64,000 nucleotides of DNA from Methylibium petroleiphilum PM1 (GCF_000015725.1 NC_008825.1:1860001-1924000), one strand, 5' to 3'; positions 8,175-20,566 are shown, numbered from the stretch's first letter. Program-made: numbers and translations. The notes: a model not told the origin generated them from the letters alone.

Positions 8175-10173
8175 GGGCGGCAGCGAGCAGGCGGGTGCGG
8201 GCTCCCTCGACGCGGGTCACCTCGTCGGCCGGGATGTGGAAGTCGCGGTGGTAATTGAAGGTGTGCACGATCACCGCCACCATCAGCACGGCGAAGGCGA
8301 CACCGGCCAGCAGCCACATGTGCCAGACCAGCGCGAACGCGCAGACCGCCGCGATCGCCGAGATCACGAAGCCGGCGCCGGTGTTCTTCGGCATGTGGAT
8401 CGCGGTGTAGCCGTTGAGCGGCCGTGCGTAGCCGCGCGACTTCATGTCGTGCCAGGCGTCGTTGTCGTGCACGATCGGCGTGAACGCGAAGTTGTAGGCC
8501 GGCGGGGGCGAGGCGGTCGACCACTCCAGCGTGCGGCCGTCCCAGGGGTCGCCCGTCGTGTCGCGCAGCGCGTGGCGGCGACGGAAGCTCACCACCAGCT
8601 GGATCAGGAAGCAGGCGATGCCCAGCGCGATCAGCACCGCGCCGAAGGCGGCGATCTGGAACCAGATCTGCAGCGAGCTGTCCTCGAAGTGGCTGACGCG
8701 GCGTGTCACGCCCATCAGACCCAGCACGTACAGCGGCATGAAGGCGAGGTAGAAGCCGCTCAGCCAGAACCAGAACGAGCACTTGCCCCAGAACGGATCG
8801 AGCTTGTAGCCGAAGGCCTTGGGATACCAGTAGGTGATGCCGGCCAGCAGGCCGAACAGCACGCCGCCGATGATCACGTTGTGGAAGTGCGCGATCAGGA
8901 ACAGGCTGTTGTGCAGCACGAAGTCGGCCGGTGGCACCGCGAGCAGCACGCCGGTCATGCCGCCGATCACGAAGGTGACCATGAAACCCACGGTCCACAG
9001 CATCGGCACCTCGAAGCGGATGCGGCCGCGGTACATCGTGAACAGCCAGTTGAAGATCTTCGCGCCGGTCGGGATCGAGATGATCATCGTCGTGATCCCG
9101 AAGAAGGAGTTGACGCTGGCGCCCGAGCCCATCGTGAAGAAGTGGTGCAGCCAGACCAGGTAGGACAGGATCGTGATGACCACCGTCGCGTAGACCATCG
9201 AGGCGTAGCCGAAGAGGCGCTTGCCGGAGAAGGTGGACACCACCTCGGAGAAGATGCCGAACACCGGCAGCACCAGGATGTAGACCTCGGGGTGGCCCCA
9301 GATCCAGATGAGGTTCACGTACATCATGGCGTTGCCGCCGAGGTCGTTCGTGAAGAAGTTCGTGCCGACGTAGCGGTCCAGCGAGAGCAGCGCCAGCACG
9401 GCGGTCAGCACCGGGAAGGCCGCGACGATCAGCACGTTGGTGCACAGCGCGGTCCAGGTGAAGACCGGCATCTTCATCAGCGTCATGCCCGGCGCGCGCA
9501 TCTTGACGATGGTGGCGATCAGGTTCACGCCGGAGAGCAGGGTGCCGACCCCGGCGATCTGCAGCGACCAGATGTAGTAGTCGACCCCCACGTCGGGGCT
9601 GAAGGCGATGCCCGACAGCGGCGGGTAGGCCAGCCAGCCGGTCTTGGCGAACTCGCCGACGAACAGCGACACCATCAGCAGGCCGGCGCCGAAGGTCGTC
9701 ATCCAGAAGCTGAAGTTGTTCAGGAACGGGAAGGCCACGTCGCGGGCGCCGATCTGCAGCGGCACGACGAAGTTCATCAACCCGGTGACCAGCGGCATGG
9801 CCACGAAGAAGATCATGATCACGCCGTGGGCCGTGAAGATCTGGTCGTAGTGGTGCGGCGGCAGGTAGCCCAGGTTGTCGCCGAAGGCGATGGCCTGCTG
9901 GGCCCGCATCATCAGGGCGTCGGCGAAGCCGCGCAGCAGCATCACCAGGCCCAGGATGATGTACATGATCCCGATCTTCTTGTGGTCGATGCTGGTGATC
10001 CAGTCACGCCACAGCGTTCCCCAGGCGCGGAAGCAGGTCAGCGCGCCGAGGACCGCGATGCCGCCCAGCACCACCATCGCGAAGGTCGCGAGCAGGATGG
10101 GCTCGTGCAGCGGGATGGCGTCCCAGGTCAGGCGGCCGAACAGGAGCTTCGTCGTATCGGGATGGTCGAACAT
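8167..10173 (-). CDS. cyoB: Cytochrome o ubiquinol oxidase subunit I
   Basis: The 668-residue catalytic subunit, which oxidises ubiquinol, reduces oxygen at a heme-CuB centre and pumps protons. The quinol-site residues known from E. coli are present (Arg81, Asp85, His108, Gln111, within RGFADA and PPHHYDQ). The D-channel Asp and Asn are in [15 protein letters not shown]; the WGHPEVY block holds the CuB His, the channel Glu and the cross-linked Tyr; the K-channel Thr/Lys region ([13 protein letters not shown]) and HFHNVIIGG with the heme ligands follow. Length matches CyoB. No cyoE (heme O synthase) occurs in this window, so the heme type cannot be stated. Confidence 0.96.
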   Translation of the reverse strand: MFDHPDTTKLLFGRLTWDAIPLHEPILLATFAMVVLGGIAVLGALTCFRAWGTLWRDWITSIDHKKIGIMYIILGLVMLLRGFADALMMRAQQAIAFGDNLGYLPPHHYDQIFTAHGVIMIFFVAMPLVTGLMNFVVPLQIGARDVAFPFLNNFSFWMTTFGAGLLMVSLFVGEFAKTGWLAYPPLSGIAFSPDVGVDYYIWSLQIAGVGTLLSGVNLIATIVKMRAPGMTLMKMPVFTWTALCTNVLIVAAFPVLTAVLALLSLDRYVGTNFFTNDLGGNAMMYVNLIWIWGHPEVYILVLPVFGIFSEVVSTFSGKRLFGYASMVYATVVITILSYLVWLHHFFTMGSGASVNSFFGITTMIISIPTGAKIFNWLFTMYRGRIRFEVPMLWTVGFMVTFVIGGMTGVLLAVPPADFVLHNSLFLIAHFHNVIIGGVLFGLLAGITYWYPKAFGYKLDPFWGKCSFWFWLSGFYLAFMPLYVLGLMGVTRRVSHFEDSSLQIWFQIAAFGAVLIALGIACFLIQLVVSFRRRHALRDTTGDPWDGRTLEWSTASPPPAYNFAFTPIVHDNDAWHDMKSRGYARPLNGYTAIHMPKNTGAGFVISAIAAVCAFALVWHMWLLAGVAFAVLMVAVIVHTFNYHRDFHIPADEVTRVEGARTRLLAAAHV

Positions 10174-10227
10174 CGTGGGTGCGGGGCCAGGGGGATCGGT
10201 CGGCGAGGCGGGGGGGCGCGGGCCGGC

Positions 10228-11259
10228 TCAGGGGGTCGCGACGAACGCGGGACGCGTGGCGGCGTCGGTGGCGACGAGTGGTGCATCGGCATCGGCCACG
10301 GTGCAGACCGCGTCCGGGCCGTTCGGCAGCGCGTTCGCGCCGGCGCCGCGGCGCGCGTCCAGGGCCATGATCTGCTTCATGCACAGCGTGCCGGGCTCGA
10401 CGCAGCGGTCGACGATGGCGTCATAGAGGTCGGGGGCGACGCGGGCGTAGCGGCGCGCCGGTTCGCGCTCGCTGGGCTTCTCGAGCTGAAGGTAGGCGGT
10501 GCGGTCGAGCGTGCCCCGGCCCGCGCGGGTGGCGTCGACCCAGCGATGGAAATCCTGCGGCGCCATGCCGCGGAAGGTGAAGCGCATGCCGGAGAAGCCC
10601 GCGCCGCTGTAGTTGGCCGAGAAGCCTTCATAGTCGCCCACCCGGTTGATCACCGCGTGCAGCTTGGTCTCCATGCCGGGCATCGCGTAGATCTGGCCGG
10701 CCAGCGCGGGGATGTAGAACGAATTCATCACCGATGACGAGGTGATCTTGAAGCGGATCGGCACGTCGACCGGCGCGGCCAGTTCGTTGACGGTGGCGAT
10801 GCCCTGCTCGGGGTAGATGAACAACCACTTCCAGTCGAGCGCCACCACCTCGACGGTCAGCGTCGGCGTGTCCGGCGCGACCGGGCGCTGCGCGTCGATG
10901 CGCTGCAGCGGACGGTAGGGATCCAGCGTGTGGGTGCTGATCCAGGTCACGGCACCGAGGGCGATGATGATCAGCAGCGGCGCGGCCCAGATCACCAGCT
11001 CGAGCTGGGTGGAGTGGTCCCAGTCGGGGGCGTAGGTGGCCGCCTTGTTCGATGCGCGGTAGCGCCAGGCGAACAGCAGCGTCAGCACGATCACCGGCAC
11101 GATGATCAGCAGCATCAGCACCGTGGAGACCACGATCAGGCGGCCCTGCTGGGCGGCGATGTCGCCGGACGGGTTCAGCAGCACGGTGTCGCAGCCGGCG
11201 AGCAGGGCGAGCGGGGCGAGCGCGAGCAGCAGACCGCGGAGTGACTTGAGTGGGCGCAT
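10228..11259 (-). CDS. cyoA: Cytochrome o ubiquinol oxidase subunit II
   Basis: A 343-residue subunit II lipoprotein. The signal ends in a lipobox LLAGC with Cys23; two helices (about 42-66 and 87-107) are followed by the periplasmic cupredoxin-like domain with the family blocks WKWLFIYPEQGIATVNE, MNSFYIPALAGQIYAMPGM and ANYSGAGFSGM. The CuA ligand set of cytochrome c oxidases is absent, confirming a quinol oxidase. It is the first gene of the oxidase operon; cyoB follows after 54 bases. The C-terminal tail of about 60 residues carries three Cys and is less conserved. Confidence 0.93.
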   Translation of the reverse strand: MRPLKSLRGLLLALAPLALLAGCDTVLLNPSGDIAAQQGRLIVVSTVLMLLIIVPVIVLTLLFAWRYRASNKAATYAPDWDHSTQLELVIWAAPLLIIIALGAVTWISTHTLDPYRPLQRIDAQRPVAPDTPTLTVEVVALDWKWLFIYPEQGIATVNELAAPVDVPIRFKITSSSVMNSFYIPALAGQIYAMPGMETKLHAVINRVGDYEGFSANYSGAGFSGMRFTFRGMAPQDFHRWVDATRAGRGTLDRTAYLQLEKPSEREPARRYARVAPDLYDAIVDRCVEPGTLCMKQIMALDARRGAGANALPNGPDAVCTVADADAPLVATDAATRPAFVATP

Positions 11260-11344
11260 GCGAGGGCGTGAGAGGTTCGGCGCCGCGGACCACGGACGGG
11301 GCGGCGCGGGCGCAATGTAGAGGCCCCGGCGCGTGCCGGCGATT

Positions 11345-11357
11345 GGACGTTTTGTCC
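11345..11357. promoter_or_regulatory. Inverted repeat between cyoA and MFS gene
   Basis: GGAC-GTTTT-GTCC is a short perfect inverted repeat in the 183-base spacer between the divergent cyoA and MFS genes, 86 bases before cyoA. It is the only AT-containing symmetrical element in this spacer. It could be an operator for either direction, but I cannot assign it to a known regulator. Confidence 0.25.
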
Positions 11358-11442
11358 TATGGCGGCCGGCGCCGCGCCATGCGAACCTGCGTCACCGTCC
11401 CGTCAAGCCGCCGTCCCGGGTCGCCCGGAGGCCGTCCGTCCG

Positions 11443-12783
11443 ATGTCCAGCTTCAGCCACGCCCAGCCCCACCTGCCGTCGTCCAGCGCCGCCGAGCGCG
11501 ACGCGCGGCAGCGCTCCGCCGATCACCAGAAGGTCGCTCCCGGCGAGATCGCGGTGGGCGTGGTCATCGGCCGCGCGTCCGAGTACTTCGACTTCTTCGT
11601 CTACGGCATCGCCTCGGTGCTGGTGTTCCCGGCGTTGTTCTTCCCCTTCGTCGACCGCCTGCAGGGCACGCTGTACGCCTTCGTGGTGTTCTCGTTCGCC
11701 TTCATCGCGCGGCCGCTCGGCACCGTGCTGTCGATGGCCATCCAGCGGCGCTGGAGCCGCGGCACCAAGCTCACGGTGGCGCTGTTCCTGCTGGGCACCT
11801 CGACCGCCGGCATCGCCTTCCTGCCCGGCTACCAGACGCTGGGCGCGGCCTCGATCGTGCTGCTGGCGCTGTTCCGCATCGGCCAGGGCGTGGCGCTGGG
11901 CGGGTCCTGGGATGGGCTGCCCTCGCTGCTGGCGCTCAATGCCCCGCCCGAGCGTCGCGGCTGGTACGCCATGCTCGGACAGCTCGGCGCGCCACTGGGC
12001 TTCATGCTCGCCAGCGGCCTGTTCGCCTACCTGGTGGCGAGCCTGTCGACCGCCGACTTCCTGGCCTGGGGCTGGCGCTACCCGTTCTTCGTGGCCTTCG
12101 CGATCAACGTGGTGGCGCTGTTCGCGCGGCTGCGGCTGGTCGTCACCCACGAATACGAACGCCTGCTCGACGAGCGCGAACTCGAGCCCATCGGCGTGCT
12201 CGAACTGGTCCGCAGCGAGGGCCACAACCTGGTGATCGGGGCCTTCGCGGCGCTCGCCAGCTACGCGCTGTTCCATCTGGTGACCGTGTTTCCGCTGTCG
12301 TGGGTCACGCTCTACTCGCAGCAGTCGGTGGCCGGCTTCCTGACCATCCAGATCTTCGGCGCCGCACTGGCGGCCGGTGGCATCGTCGCCTCGGGCTGGA
12401 TCGCCGACCGCATCGGTCGGCGCAGCACGCTGGGCGCTTCGGCGGTGCTGATCGGCATGTTCAGCGGCTTCGCGCCCACGCTGCTGGGCGGTGGCCCGCT
12501 GGGCCAGGACGTGTTCATGCTGATCGGCTTCGCGCTACTGGGGCTGTCCTACGGCCAGGCGGCCGGCGCGGTGACCTCGAACTTCTCGTCGAAGTACCGC
12601 TACACCGGCGCCGCGCTGACCGCCGACCTGGCCTGGCTGATCGGCGCGGCCTTCGCGCCGCTGGTCGCGCTGGGGCTGTCGGCCCACTTCGGACTGGCCT
12701 ACGTCAGCATCTACCTGCTGTCGGGCGCGGCCTGCACGCTGGCCGCATTGAGCCTCAACCGCGCGCTGGGCCCTCGCGACTGA
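11443..12783 (+). CDS. MFS transporter, metabolite:H+ symporter type
   Basis: A 446-residue twelve-helix major facilitator. The first helix carries the GRASEYFDFFVYG block typical of the metabolite:H+ symporter (MHS) family, which takes up organic acids, betaines or shikimate; the loop after helix 2 has the ARPLGT block and the second half repeats the loop signature as GWIADRIGRRS. ATG at 11443 is preferred because the upstream 28 residues are Ala/Pro/Arg-rich and unlike the family. It is divergent from cyoA and stands alone. The substrate cannot be deduced. Confidence 0.85.
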   Translation: MSSFSHAQPHLPSSSAAERDARQRSADHQKVAPGEIAVGVVIGRASEYFDFFVYGIASVLVFPALFFPFVDRLQGTLYAFVVFSFAFIARPLGTVLSMAIQRRWSRGTKLTVALFLLGTSTAGIAFLPGYQTLGAASIVLLALFRIGQGVALGGSWDGLPSLLALNAPPERRGWYAMLGQLGAPLGFMLASGLFAYLVASLSTADFLAWGWRYPFFVAFAINVVALFARLRLVVTHEYERLLDERELEPIGVLELVRSEGHNLVIGAFAALASYALFHLVTVFPLSWVTLYSQQSVAGFLTIQIFGAALAAGGIVASGWIADRIGRRSTLGASAVLIGMFSGFAPTLLGGGPLGQDVFMLIGFALLGLSYGQAAGAVTSNFSSKYRYTGAALTADLAWLIGAAFAPLVALGLSAHFGLAYVSIYLLSGAACTLAALSLNRALGPRD

Positions 12784-12920
12784 GCCTGCGCCGGCGTCCG
12801 GCGCGCTCGCTTTCCTCCATCGACGGTGGCCCGATCGGCCGCCGCCCGCAGCACAATGCAGCCCATGCCGGTCCCGGGGCGGGCCGGTGACCGATCTCAT
12901 CGTGCGAGGAGAAGACCCCG

Positions 12921-13904
<984 letters not shown>

Positions 13905-13946
13905 GCGGCGATCCGGACCACGGCGGAGAACAGGAGAGAACGGCGC

Positions 13947-14822
<876 letters not shown>

Positions 14823-14823
<1 letters not shown>

Positions 14824-15782
14824 TGCACGCCCCCCACTCGCACGACCACGATGGTCACGACCACGACCATGAGGCACCGGCACGCAGCCTGACGATCCAC
14901 TCGCCGTCGGGCGTGGTGGCGCAGGGCGCGGCGCTCACCCGGGCGCAGCGCCACCTGCGCCGGCTCGGCTTCGACGCCCACGTCGACGACTCGGCGCGCG
15001 CCCGCTCGCAGCGTTTCGCCGGCGATGACGACACGCGCCTCGCGGCGCTGCACCGCGTGGCGCGCGACGGCCGCGACATCGCGCTCGCCTCGCGCGGCGG
15101 CTACGGCCTCACGCGCCTGCTCGACCGCATCGACTACCCGCTGATCGCGCAGTCCATCGACGCCGGCAAGCGCTGGGTCGGCTACAGCGACCAGACCGCC
15201 TTCCAGCTCGCGGTGCTGGCCCACACGCAGCGCCCCACCTGGGCCGGCCCGCTGGCCTGCGACGACTTCGGCCGCACGCCGGAGCAGGGCGGCGTCGACG
15301 ACATCACCGAGGCCTGCTTCGCCGAGGCGATGCGAGGCGAACTGGAGGCCATCGGCTTCCGCACCGAGGTCGGCTTCGACGGCCTGCAGGCGCGAGGCAC
15401 GCTGTGGGGCGGCAACCTGTGCGTGCTGCTGTCGCTGCTGGGCACGCCGCACTGGCCGCGCGTCAAGGGCGGCATCCTGTTCCTCGAGGACGTGAACGAG
15501 CATCCCTACCGCATCGAGCGCAGCCTGCTGCAGCTGCAGCAGGCCGGCGTGCTGGATGCGCAGAAGGCGGTGGTGCTGGGCGGCTTCACTGACTACCGCA
15601 AGTCGCCGCTGGACCGCGGCTACACGCTCAGGAGTGCCGTCGAGCACCTGCGCGGCACGACGCGCACGCCGATCCTGACCGGGTTGCCGTTCGGCCACGT
15701 GCCGACCAAGGTCTGCCTGCCGGTCGGGCGTCGGGCCACGCTGGTCGTCGAGGGCCGCGACGCGATGATCGGCTGGGCCTGA
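14823..15782 (+). CDS. ldcA: LD-carboxypeptidase, S66 family
   Basis: A 319-residue cytoplasmic serine peptidase predicted to remove the terminal D-Ala from murein tetrapeptides during cell-wall recycling. The S66 triad is visible: Ser122 (GYSDQT), Glu222 (FLEDVNE) and His292 (PFGHVP). The oxyanion and substrate region RGGYG is at 91-95. The N-terminus is unusual: residues 2-17 hold many His and Asp (HSHDHDGHDHDHE), a likely metal-binding tail not needed for catalysis. Start ATG at 14823 overlaps the tadA stop. It lies directly before a peptide ABC importer, which fits a murein-peptide pathway but does not prove it. Confidence 0.9.
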
Positions 15783-15857
15783 GGCGCGGCGCGCGGACCC
15801 CCCGCTCGCTACCATCGGGCCTGCCGCCTCCGCTCCGAGCCTGATCCGCCGCCCACC

Positions 15858-18134
15858 GTGTCGCCGCCGTCGAGTCGCTTCCTCCCCGCGCTGTCCCGGC
15901 GGCTGGCGTTGCTGCTGTGCGGCACGGCCCTCGTGGCCGGCTGCAACAACAGCCCGCTGCCGGCCGGCGAGGCGGCCACCAACACGCTGTTCACCGGCTT
16001 CCAGGAGAAATCGCCGCGCCACCTGGACCCGACCGCGTCGTACTCGAACGACGAGACCAAGATCACCTACCAGGTCTACGAACCGCTCTACGGCTACCAC
16101 TACCTGAAGCGGCCCTATCAGCTGGTGCCCAAGGTCGCGGTGGCCGTCGTCGCCCCGAAATACTTCGACAAAGCCGGCCAGCCGCTGCCCGACGACGCGC
16201 CGGGCGAGCAGGTCGCACTCAGCGTCTACGAGGTGCCGCTGAAGCACGGCGTGCGCTACGCACCGCACCCGGCGTTCGCCAAGGACGGGCAGGGCCGCTA
16301 CCGCTACCACACCGACCATGCGCTGACGCGTGCCGAACTCGGCGATCGCCACTCGCCGCTGGATTTCGAGCACCAGGGGACGCGCGAGCTGGTGGCCGAC
16401 GACTTCGTCTATGCCATCAAGCGCCATGCCAGCACCCGGGTGCAGGCGCCGGTGTTCTCGGTGTTCTCGGCTTATGTGCTGGGGCTCAAGGACTACGGCG
16501 CGCTGCTGCACGCCGAGGACAGCAAGCTGCTCGCCGGCCTGCCCGCGTCGGCGCTCGACAAGCCATTCCTTGACCTGCGCAGGTTCCCGCTGGCCGGCGC
16601 GGAGGCGCCGGACCCGCACACGCTGCGCATCCGCATCCTCGGCAAGTACCCGCAGTGGCCGTACTGGATGGCGATGACCTTCCTTGCCCCTATCCCCTGG
16701 GAGGCCGATGCCTTCTATGCCCAGCCCGGCATGGCGGGCCAGGGCATGAGCCTGGAGACCTGGCCGGTCGGCACCGGCCCCTACATGGCGACGGTCTACG
16801 AGCAGGACCGCCGCCACGTGCTGGAGCGCAACCCGAACTACCGGCAGGACGACCTGTATCCCTGCGAGGGCGCGCCGGACGATACGCCCGAGCTGCTGGC
16901 CGACTGCGGCCAACGCATGCCCTTCGTCGACCGCCTCGTGTTCCGTGCCGAGAAGGAGAAGGTGCCGATCAAGTCGAAGTTCATCCAGGGCTATTCCGAC
17001 GTGCCGGAGATCGAGCGCCCCGAGTGGGGCATCGAGTTCCATGCCGACGCCGACGACTCCGAGGCGACGCGGCGGCTGTTCGCCGAGCGCGGCTTCCGCT
17101 TCCCGCGCGCGGTCGACGTGTCGAACTGGTACGTCGGCTTCAACTGGCTCGATCCGGTGATCGGCAAGGGCGACACGCCGGAGCAGCAGGTGAAGAACCG
17201 CAAGCTGCGGCAGGCGCTGTCGATCGCGATCGACTGGGAGGAGTACGTGCGCGTGTTTCCGAACAAGGGCGGCGAGCCGGCCCACGGCCCGCTGCCGGCC
17301 GGCATGTTCGGCTCGCGCCACGGCACGCCGGCCGGCTTCAACCCGGTCACGCATGTGCAGGTGAACGGCGGGATCAAGCGGCGACCGCTCGCCGATGCCG
17401 AGCGCCTGATCGCCGAGGCCGGCTATCCGGGCGGTCGCGACGCGACGAGCGGTCGGCCGCTGGTGCTGAACTACGACTACCAGCGCATCCCGACGCCCGA
17501 GCTCAAGGCCGAGATGGACTGGATGGTCAAGCAGTTCGCGAAGCTCGGCGTCACGCTGGAGATCCGCGCGACCGACTACAACCAGTTCCAGGACAAGATG
17601 CGCAAGGGTCGGCAGCAGGTGTTCTGGTGGGGCTGGCTGGCCGATTACCCGGACGCCGAGAACTTCCTGTTCCTGCTCTACGGCCCGAACGCCAAGGCCG
17701 GGAACGACGGCGAGAACGCCGCCAACTACGCCAACGCCGAGTACGACCGGCGCTACGAGCGCCTGCGCCTGCTCGACGACGGGCCGCAGAAGCAGCAGCT
17801 GATCGACGAGATGGTGGCCCTGCTGCGCGAGGACGCGCCCTGGACCTTCGGCTTCTTCCCGTACTCGGCCAGCGCCTTCCAGCCCTGGGTGCACAACGGC
17901 AAGCCCGGCGTGATGGTGCGCGACATGGCGCGCTACTACCGGGTCGACCCGGCGCTGCGCGTCGCGAAGCAGGCCGAGTGGAACCGGCCGCAGTGGTGGC
18001 CGCTGGGATTGATGGCGTTGGCCGCGCTCGCCGTGGCTTGGCTGGCGCGCCGGGTGTTCATGGCCCGCGAGCGCAGCACCGCGCGAGGCCGCAGGGCCAC
18101 CGGCGCGCGCGCGGGGGAGGGCGCCGGAGCATGA
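15858..18134 (+). CDS. Peptide ABC importer lipoprotein, family 5
   Basis: A 758-residue solute-binding protein of the OppA/DppA type (family 5). The GTG at 15858 gives a basic signal sequence and a lipobox LVAGC (Cys29). Typical blocks include ITYQVYEPLYGY, TGPYMATVYE with ERNPNY, and the C-terminal YPDAENFLFLLYGPN. It is longer than common members (about 530-600), with insertions near 100-145 and 230-260. Most unusual is a hydrophobic helix near the C-terminus (about 714-731) followed by a basic, Arg-rich tail, so the protein may be anchored at both ends. The stop overlaps the next ATG (ATGA). Confidence 0.88.
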   Translation: MSPPSSRFLPALSRRLALLLCGTALVAGCNNSPLPAGEAATNTLFTGFQEKSPRHLDPTASYSNDETKITYQVYEPLYGYHYLKRPYQLVPKVAVAVVAPKYFDKAGQPLPDDAPGEQVALSVYEVPLKHGVRYAPHPAFAKDGQGRYRYHTDHALTRAELGDRHSPLDFEHQGTRELVADDFVYAIKRHASTRVQAPVFSVFSAYVLGLKDYGALLHAEDSKLLAGLPASALDKPFLDLRRFPLAGAEAPDPHTLRIRILGKYPQWPYWMAMTFLAPIPWEADAFYAQPGMAGQGMSLETWPVGTGPYMATVYEQDRRHVLERNPNYRQDDLYPCEGAPDDTPELLADCGQRMPFVDRLVFRAEKEKVPIKSKFIQGYSDVPEIERPEWGIEFHADADDSEATRRLFAERGFRFPRAVDVSNWYVGFNWLDPVIGKGDTPEQQVKNRKLRQALSIAIDWEEYVRVFPNKGGEPAHGPLPAGMFGSRHGTPAGFNPVTHVQVNGGIKRRPLADAERLIAEAGYPGGRDATSGRPLVLNYDYQRIPTPELKAEMDWMVKQFAKLGVTLEIRATDYNQFQDKMRKGRQQVFWWGWLADYPDAENFLFLLYGPNAKAGNDGENAANYANAEYDRRYERLRLLDDGPQKQQLIDEMVALLREDAPWTFGFFPYSASAFQPWVHNGKPGVMVRDMARYYRVDPALRVAKQAEWNRPQWWPLGLMALAALAVAWLARRVFMARERSTARGRRATGARAGEGAGA

Positions 18135-19114
18135 CCGCCTACGCACTGCGCCGTCTGGGCTATGGGCTGCTGGTCCTGCTCGGCGTCAACCTGTTCACCT
18201 TCTTCCTGTTCTTCACCGTCAACACGCCGGACGACATGGCGCGGCTCAACATCGGCGGCAAGCGCGTCACCGCCGAGCAGGTCGACAAGTGGAAGGCCGA
18301 GCGCGGCTACGACAAGCCGCTGTACTGGAACGCCGCGGAAACCGGCACCCGGCAGGCCACGAACACCATCTTCTGGGAGCGCTCGGTCAGCCTGTTCGCG
18401 CTCGACTTCGGACGCGCCGACGCCGAGTCGGCCGGCGACATCGGCACGCAGATCAAGAGCCGCATGGCGGCGAGCCTGCAGCTCGCGCTGCCGCTGTTCA
18501 TCCTGCAGGTGATCGTGAGCACGCTGTTCGCGCTGCTGCTGGTGTTCTTCCGCCATTCGCGGCTCGACTTCTGGGGCGTCGTGCTGTGCGTGGTGATGCT
18601 GTCGATCTCCAGCCTGTTCTACATCATCGTCGGGCAGTACCTGTTCTCGCGCGTGTTCCGGCTGGTGCCGATCTCGGGCTACTCGCCCGGCTGGGACGCC
18701 TGGCGCTTCCTGGTGCTGCCGGTGTGCCTGTCGCTGCTGTCGCGCCTGGGCAGCGAGGCGCGGCTCTACCGCGCGATGTTCCTCGAGGAACTCAACAAGG
18801 ACTATGTGCGCACCGCCAAGGCCAAGGGCCTGGCCGAGCACGTGGTGCTGCTGCGCCACGTGCTGCGCAACGCGCTGCTGCCCATCATGACCAGCGCCGG
18901 TGCCTACCTGCCCTACGTCTTCCTCGGCAGCCTGGTGTTCGAGCGCTTCTTCGACATCCCGGGCCTCGGCGCCTACGTGATCGATGCCATCAGCGGCCAG
19001 GATTTCGCGATCGTGCGCAGCATGGTGTTCGTGGGCTCGGTGCTCTACATCGCGTCCTATGTGCTGATCGACATCCTCTACACCTGGGCCGACCCCCGGG
19101 TGCGGCTGGGCTGA
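18131..19114 (+). CDS. Peptide ABC importer permease, DppB type
   Basis: A 327-residue permease with an N-terminal YALRRLGYGLLVLLG helix typical of OppB/DppB and a C-terminal core of five helices. The ATPase-coupling EAA-like loop is in DYVRTAKAKGL. A periplasmic insert (about residues 35-100) separates helix 1 from the core, with sequence unlike E. coli DppB. It overlaps the lipoprotein gene by 4 bases and is followed after 13 bases by the second permease. Confidence 0.9.
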   Translation: MTAYALRRLGYGLLVLLGVNLFTFFLFFTVNTPDDMARLNIGGKRVTAEQVDKWKAERGYDKPLYWNAAETGTRQATNTIFWERSVSLFALDFGRADAESAGDIGTQIKSRMAASLQLALPLFILQVIVSTLFALLLVFFRHSRLDFWGVVLCVVMLSISSLFYIIVGQYLFSRVFRLVPISGYSPGWDAWRFLVLPVCLSLLSRLGSEARLYRAMFLEELNKDYVRTAKAKGLAEHVVLLRHVLRNALLPIMTSAGAYLPYVFLGSLVFERFFDIPGLGAYVIDAISGQDFAIVRSMVFVGSVLYIASYVLIDILYTWADPRVRLG

Positions 19115-19127
19115 GGGAGCGAACGGC

Positions 19128-20566
19128 ATGCCCCGACTCGTCTTCCTCTGGACCGACGCGGTGATGCTGCTCCTGGCGCTGGGCGTGACGCTGTACGCTT
19201 GGTGGATATGGCGCAATCCGGAGGCGCGGCGGCCCTGGCGCAAGGCCTTCCGCGAGGCGCCGGCGCTGTGTTCCGCGCTGGTGCTTCTGGCCTTCGGGAC
19301 GGTGGCGCTGCTCGATTCGCTGCACTTCCGCCGCGCCCTGCCGGCAGGCGAGGGGCAGGTGCAGGCCTACAGTCCTCGCGCGGAATCGGTGCTCGATGCG
19401 CTGCTGGCGCGCCAGTTCGAGATGCGCGAGGCCACCTACTCGCGGCCGCTGGCCTGGCAGGGCTTCGCGAAGCAGAGCCTGCAGGTGGGCGGCAGCACCG
19501 AGCGCGGCTACCCGCGGCTGCAGCATGCCGGCGCCCACCTCCAGGACCCAGCCACGCAATGGGCCGCCGACGTGACGCGGCGCGCGCTGGCCGGGCTGGC
19601 CGCCGGCGCCGCTGTCGCGGTGGTCATCGGCGCCGCGCTGGCCGGCGCGATGGCGCGGGCCGGGCGGCGCTCCTTCGCGCAGTCGTTGCGCGCACTGCTG
19701 CGCAACGAGACCGACCTGCCCGTGCGCGCGGCCTGGCTCACGCTGGCGGCGATGGCGCTGCTGGCTGGTCCGGTGATCGCGCTGATGGGCCACTACCACG
19801 TGCTCGGCACCGACCGCACCGGCAACGACGTGCTGCTGCAGGCGCTCAAGAGCGTGCGCACCGCCTTCGTGATCGGCACGCTGGCGACGATCGCCACGCT
19901 GCCGCTGGCCATCGTGTTCGGTGTGGTCGCCGGCTACTTCCGCGGCTGGGTCGACGACCTGATCCAGTATGTCTACACGACGCTGTCCTCGGTGCCCAAC
20001 GTGCTGCTGATCGCCGCCTGCGTGCTGATGGTGCAGGCCTTCATCGACCAGCATCCGGAGCTGTTCGAGACCGGCGCCGAGCGCGCCGACGTTCGGCTGC
20101 TGCTGCTGTGCCTGGTGCTGGGCCTGACCGGCTGGGCCTCGCTGTGCCGGCTGCTGCGCGCCGAGACGCTGAAGGTCCGCGAGCTCGAATACGTGCAGGC
20201 AGCCACCGCCTTCGGCGTCGGGCCGCTGCGCATCATGGCGCGCCACATCCTGCCCAACGTGATGCACCTGGTGCTGATCACCACGGTGCTGGAGTTCTCG
20301 GCGCTGATCCTCTACGAAGCGGTGCTGAGCTATGTGGGCGTCGGTGTCGACCCGTCGATGAACAGCTACGGCGGCATGATCAACCTGGCGCGCAGCGAGA
20401 TGAGCCGCGATCCGGTGGTGTGGTGGTCGTTCGCCGCGGCCTTCGGATTCATGGTGACGCTGGTGCTGGCGGCCAACCTGTTCGCCGACGGCGTGCGCGA
20501 CGCCTTCGATCCGCGCTCACGCAGCTTCCGCGCCCGTGTGCTGCCGGCCGCCGGCAAGTCGGTGCC

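Noticed and set aside
8071-10737. An 888-codon plus-strand open frame opposite cyoA-cyoB
   Set aside because: It is the mirror of highly conserved oxidase genes and its product is low-complexity His/Asp/Gln-rich sequence.
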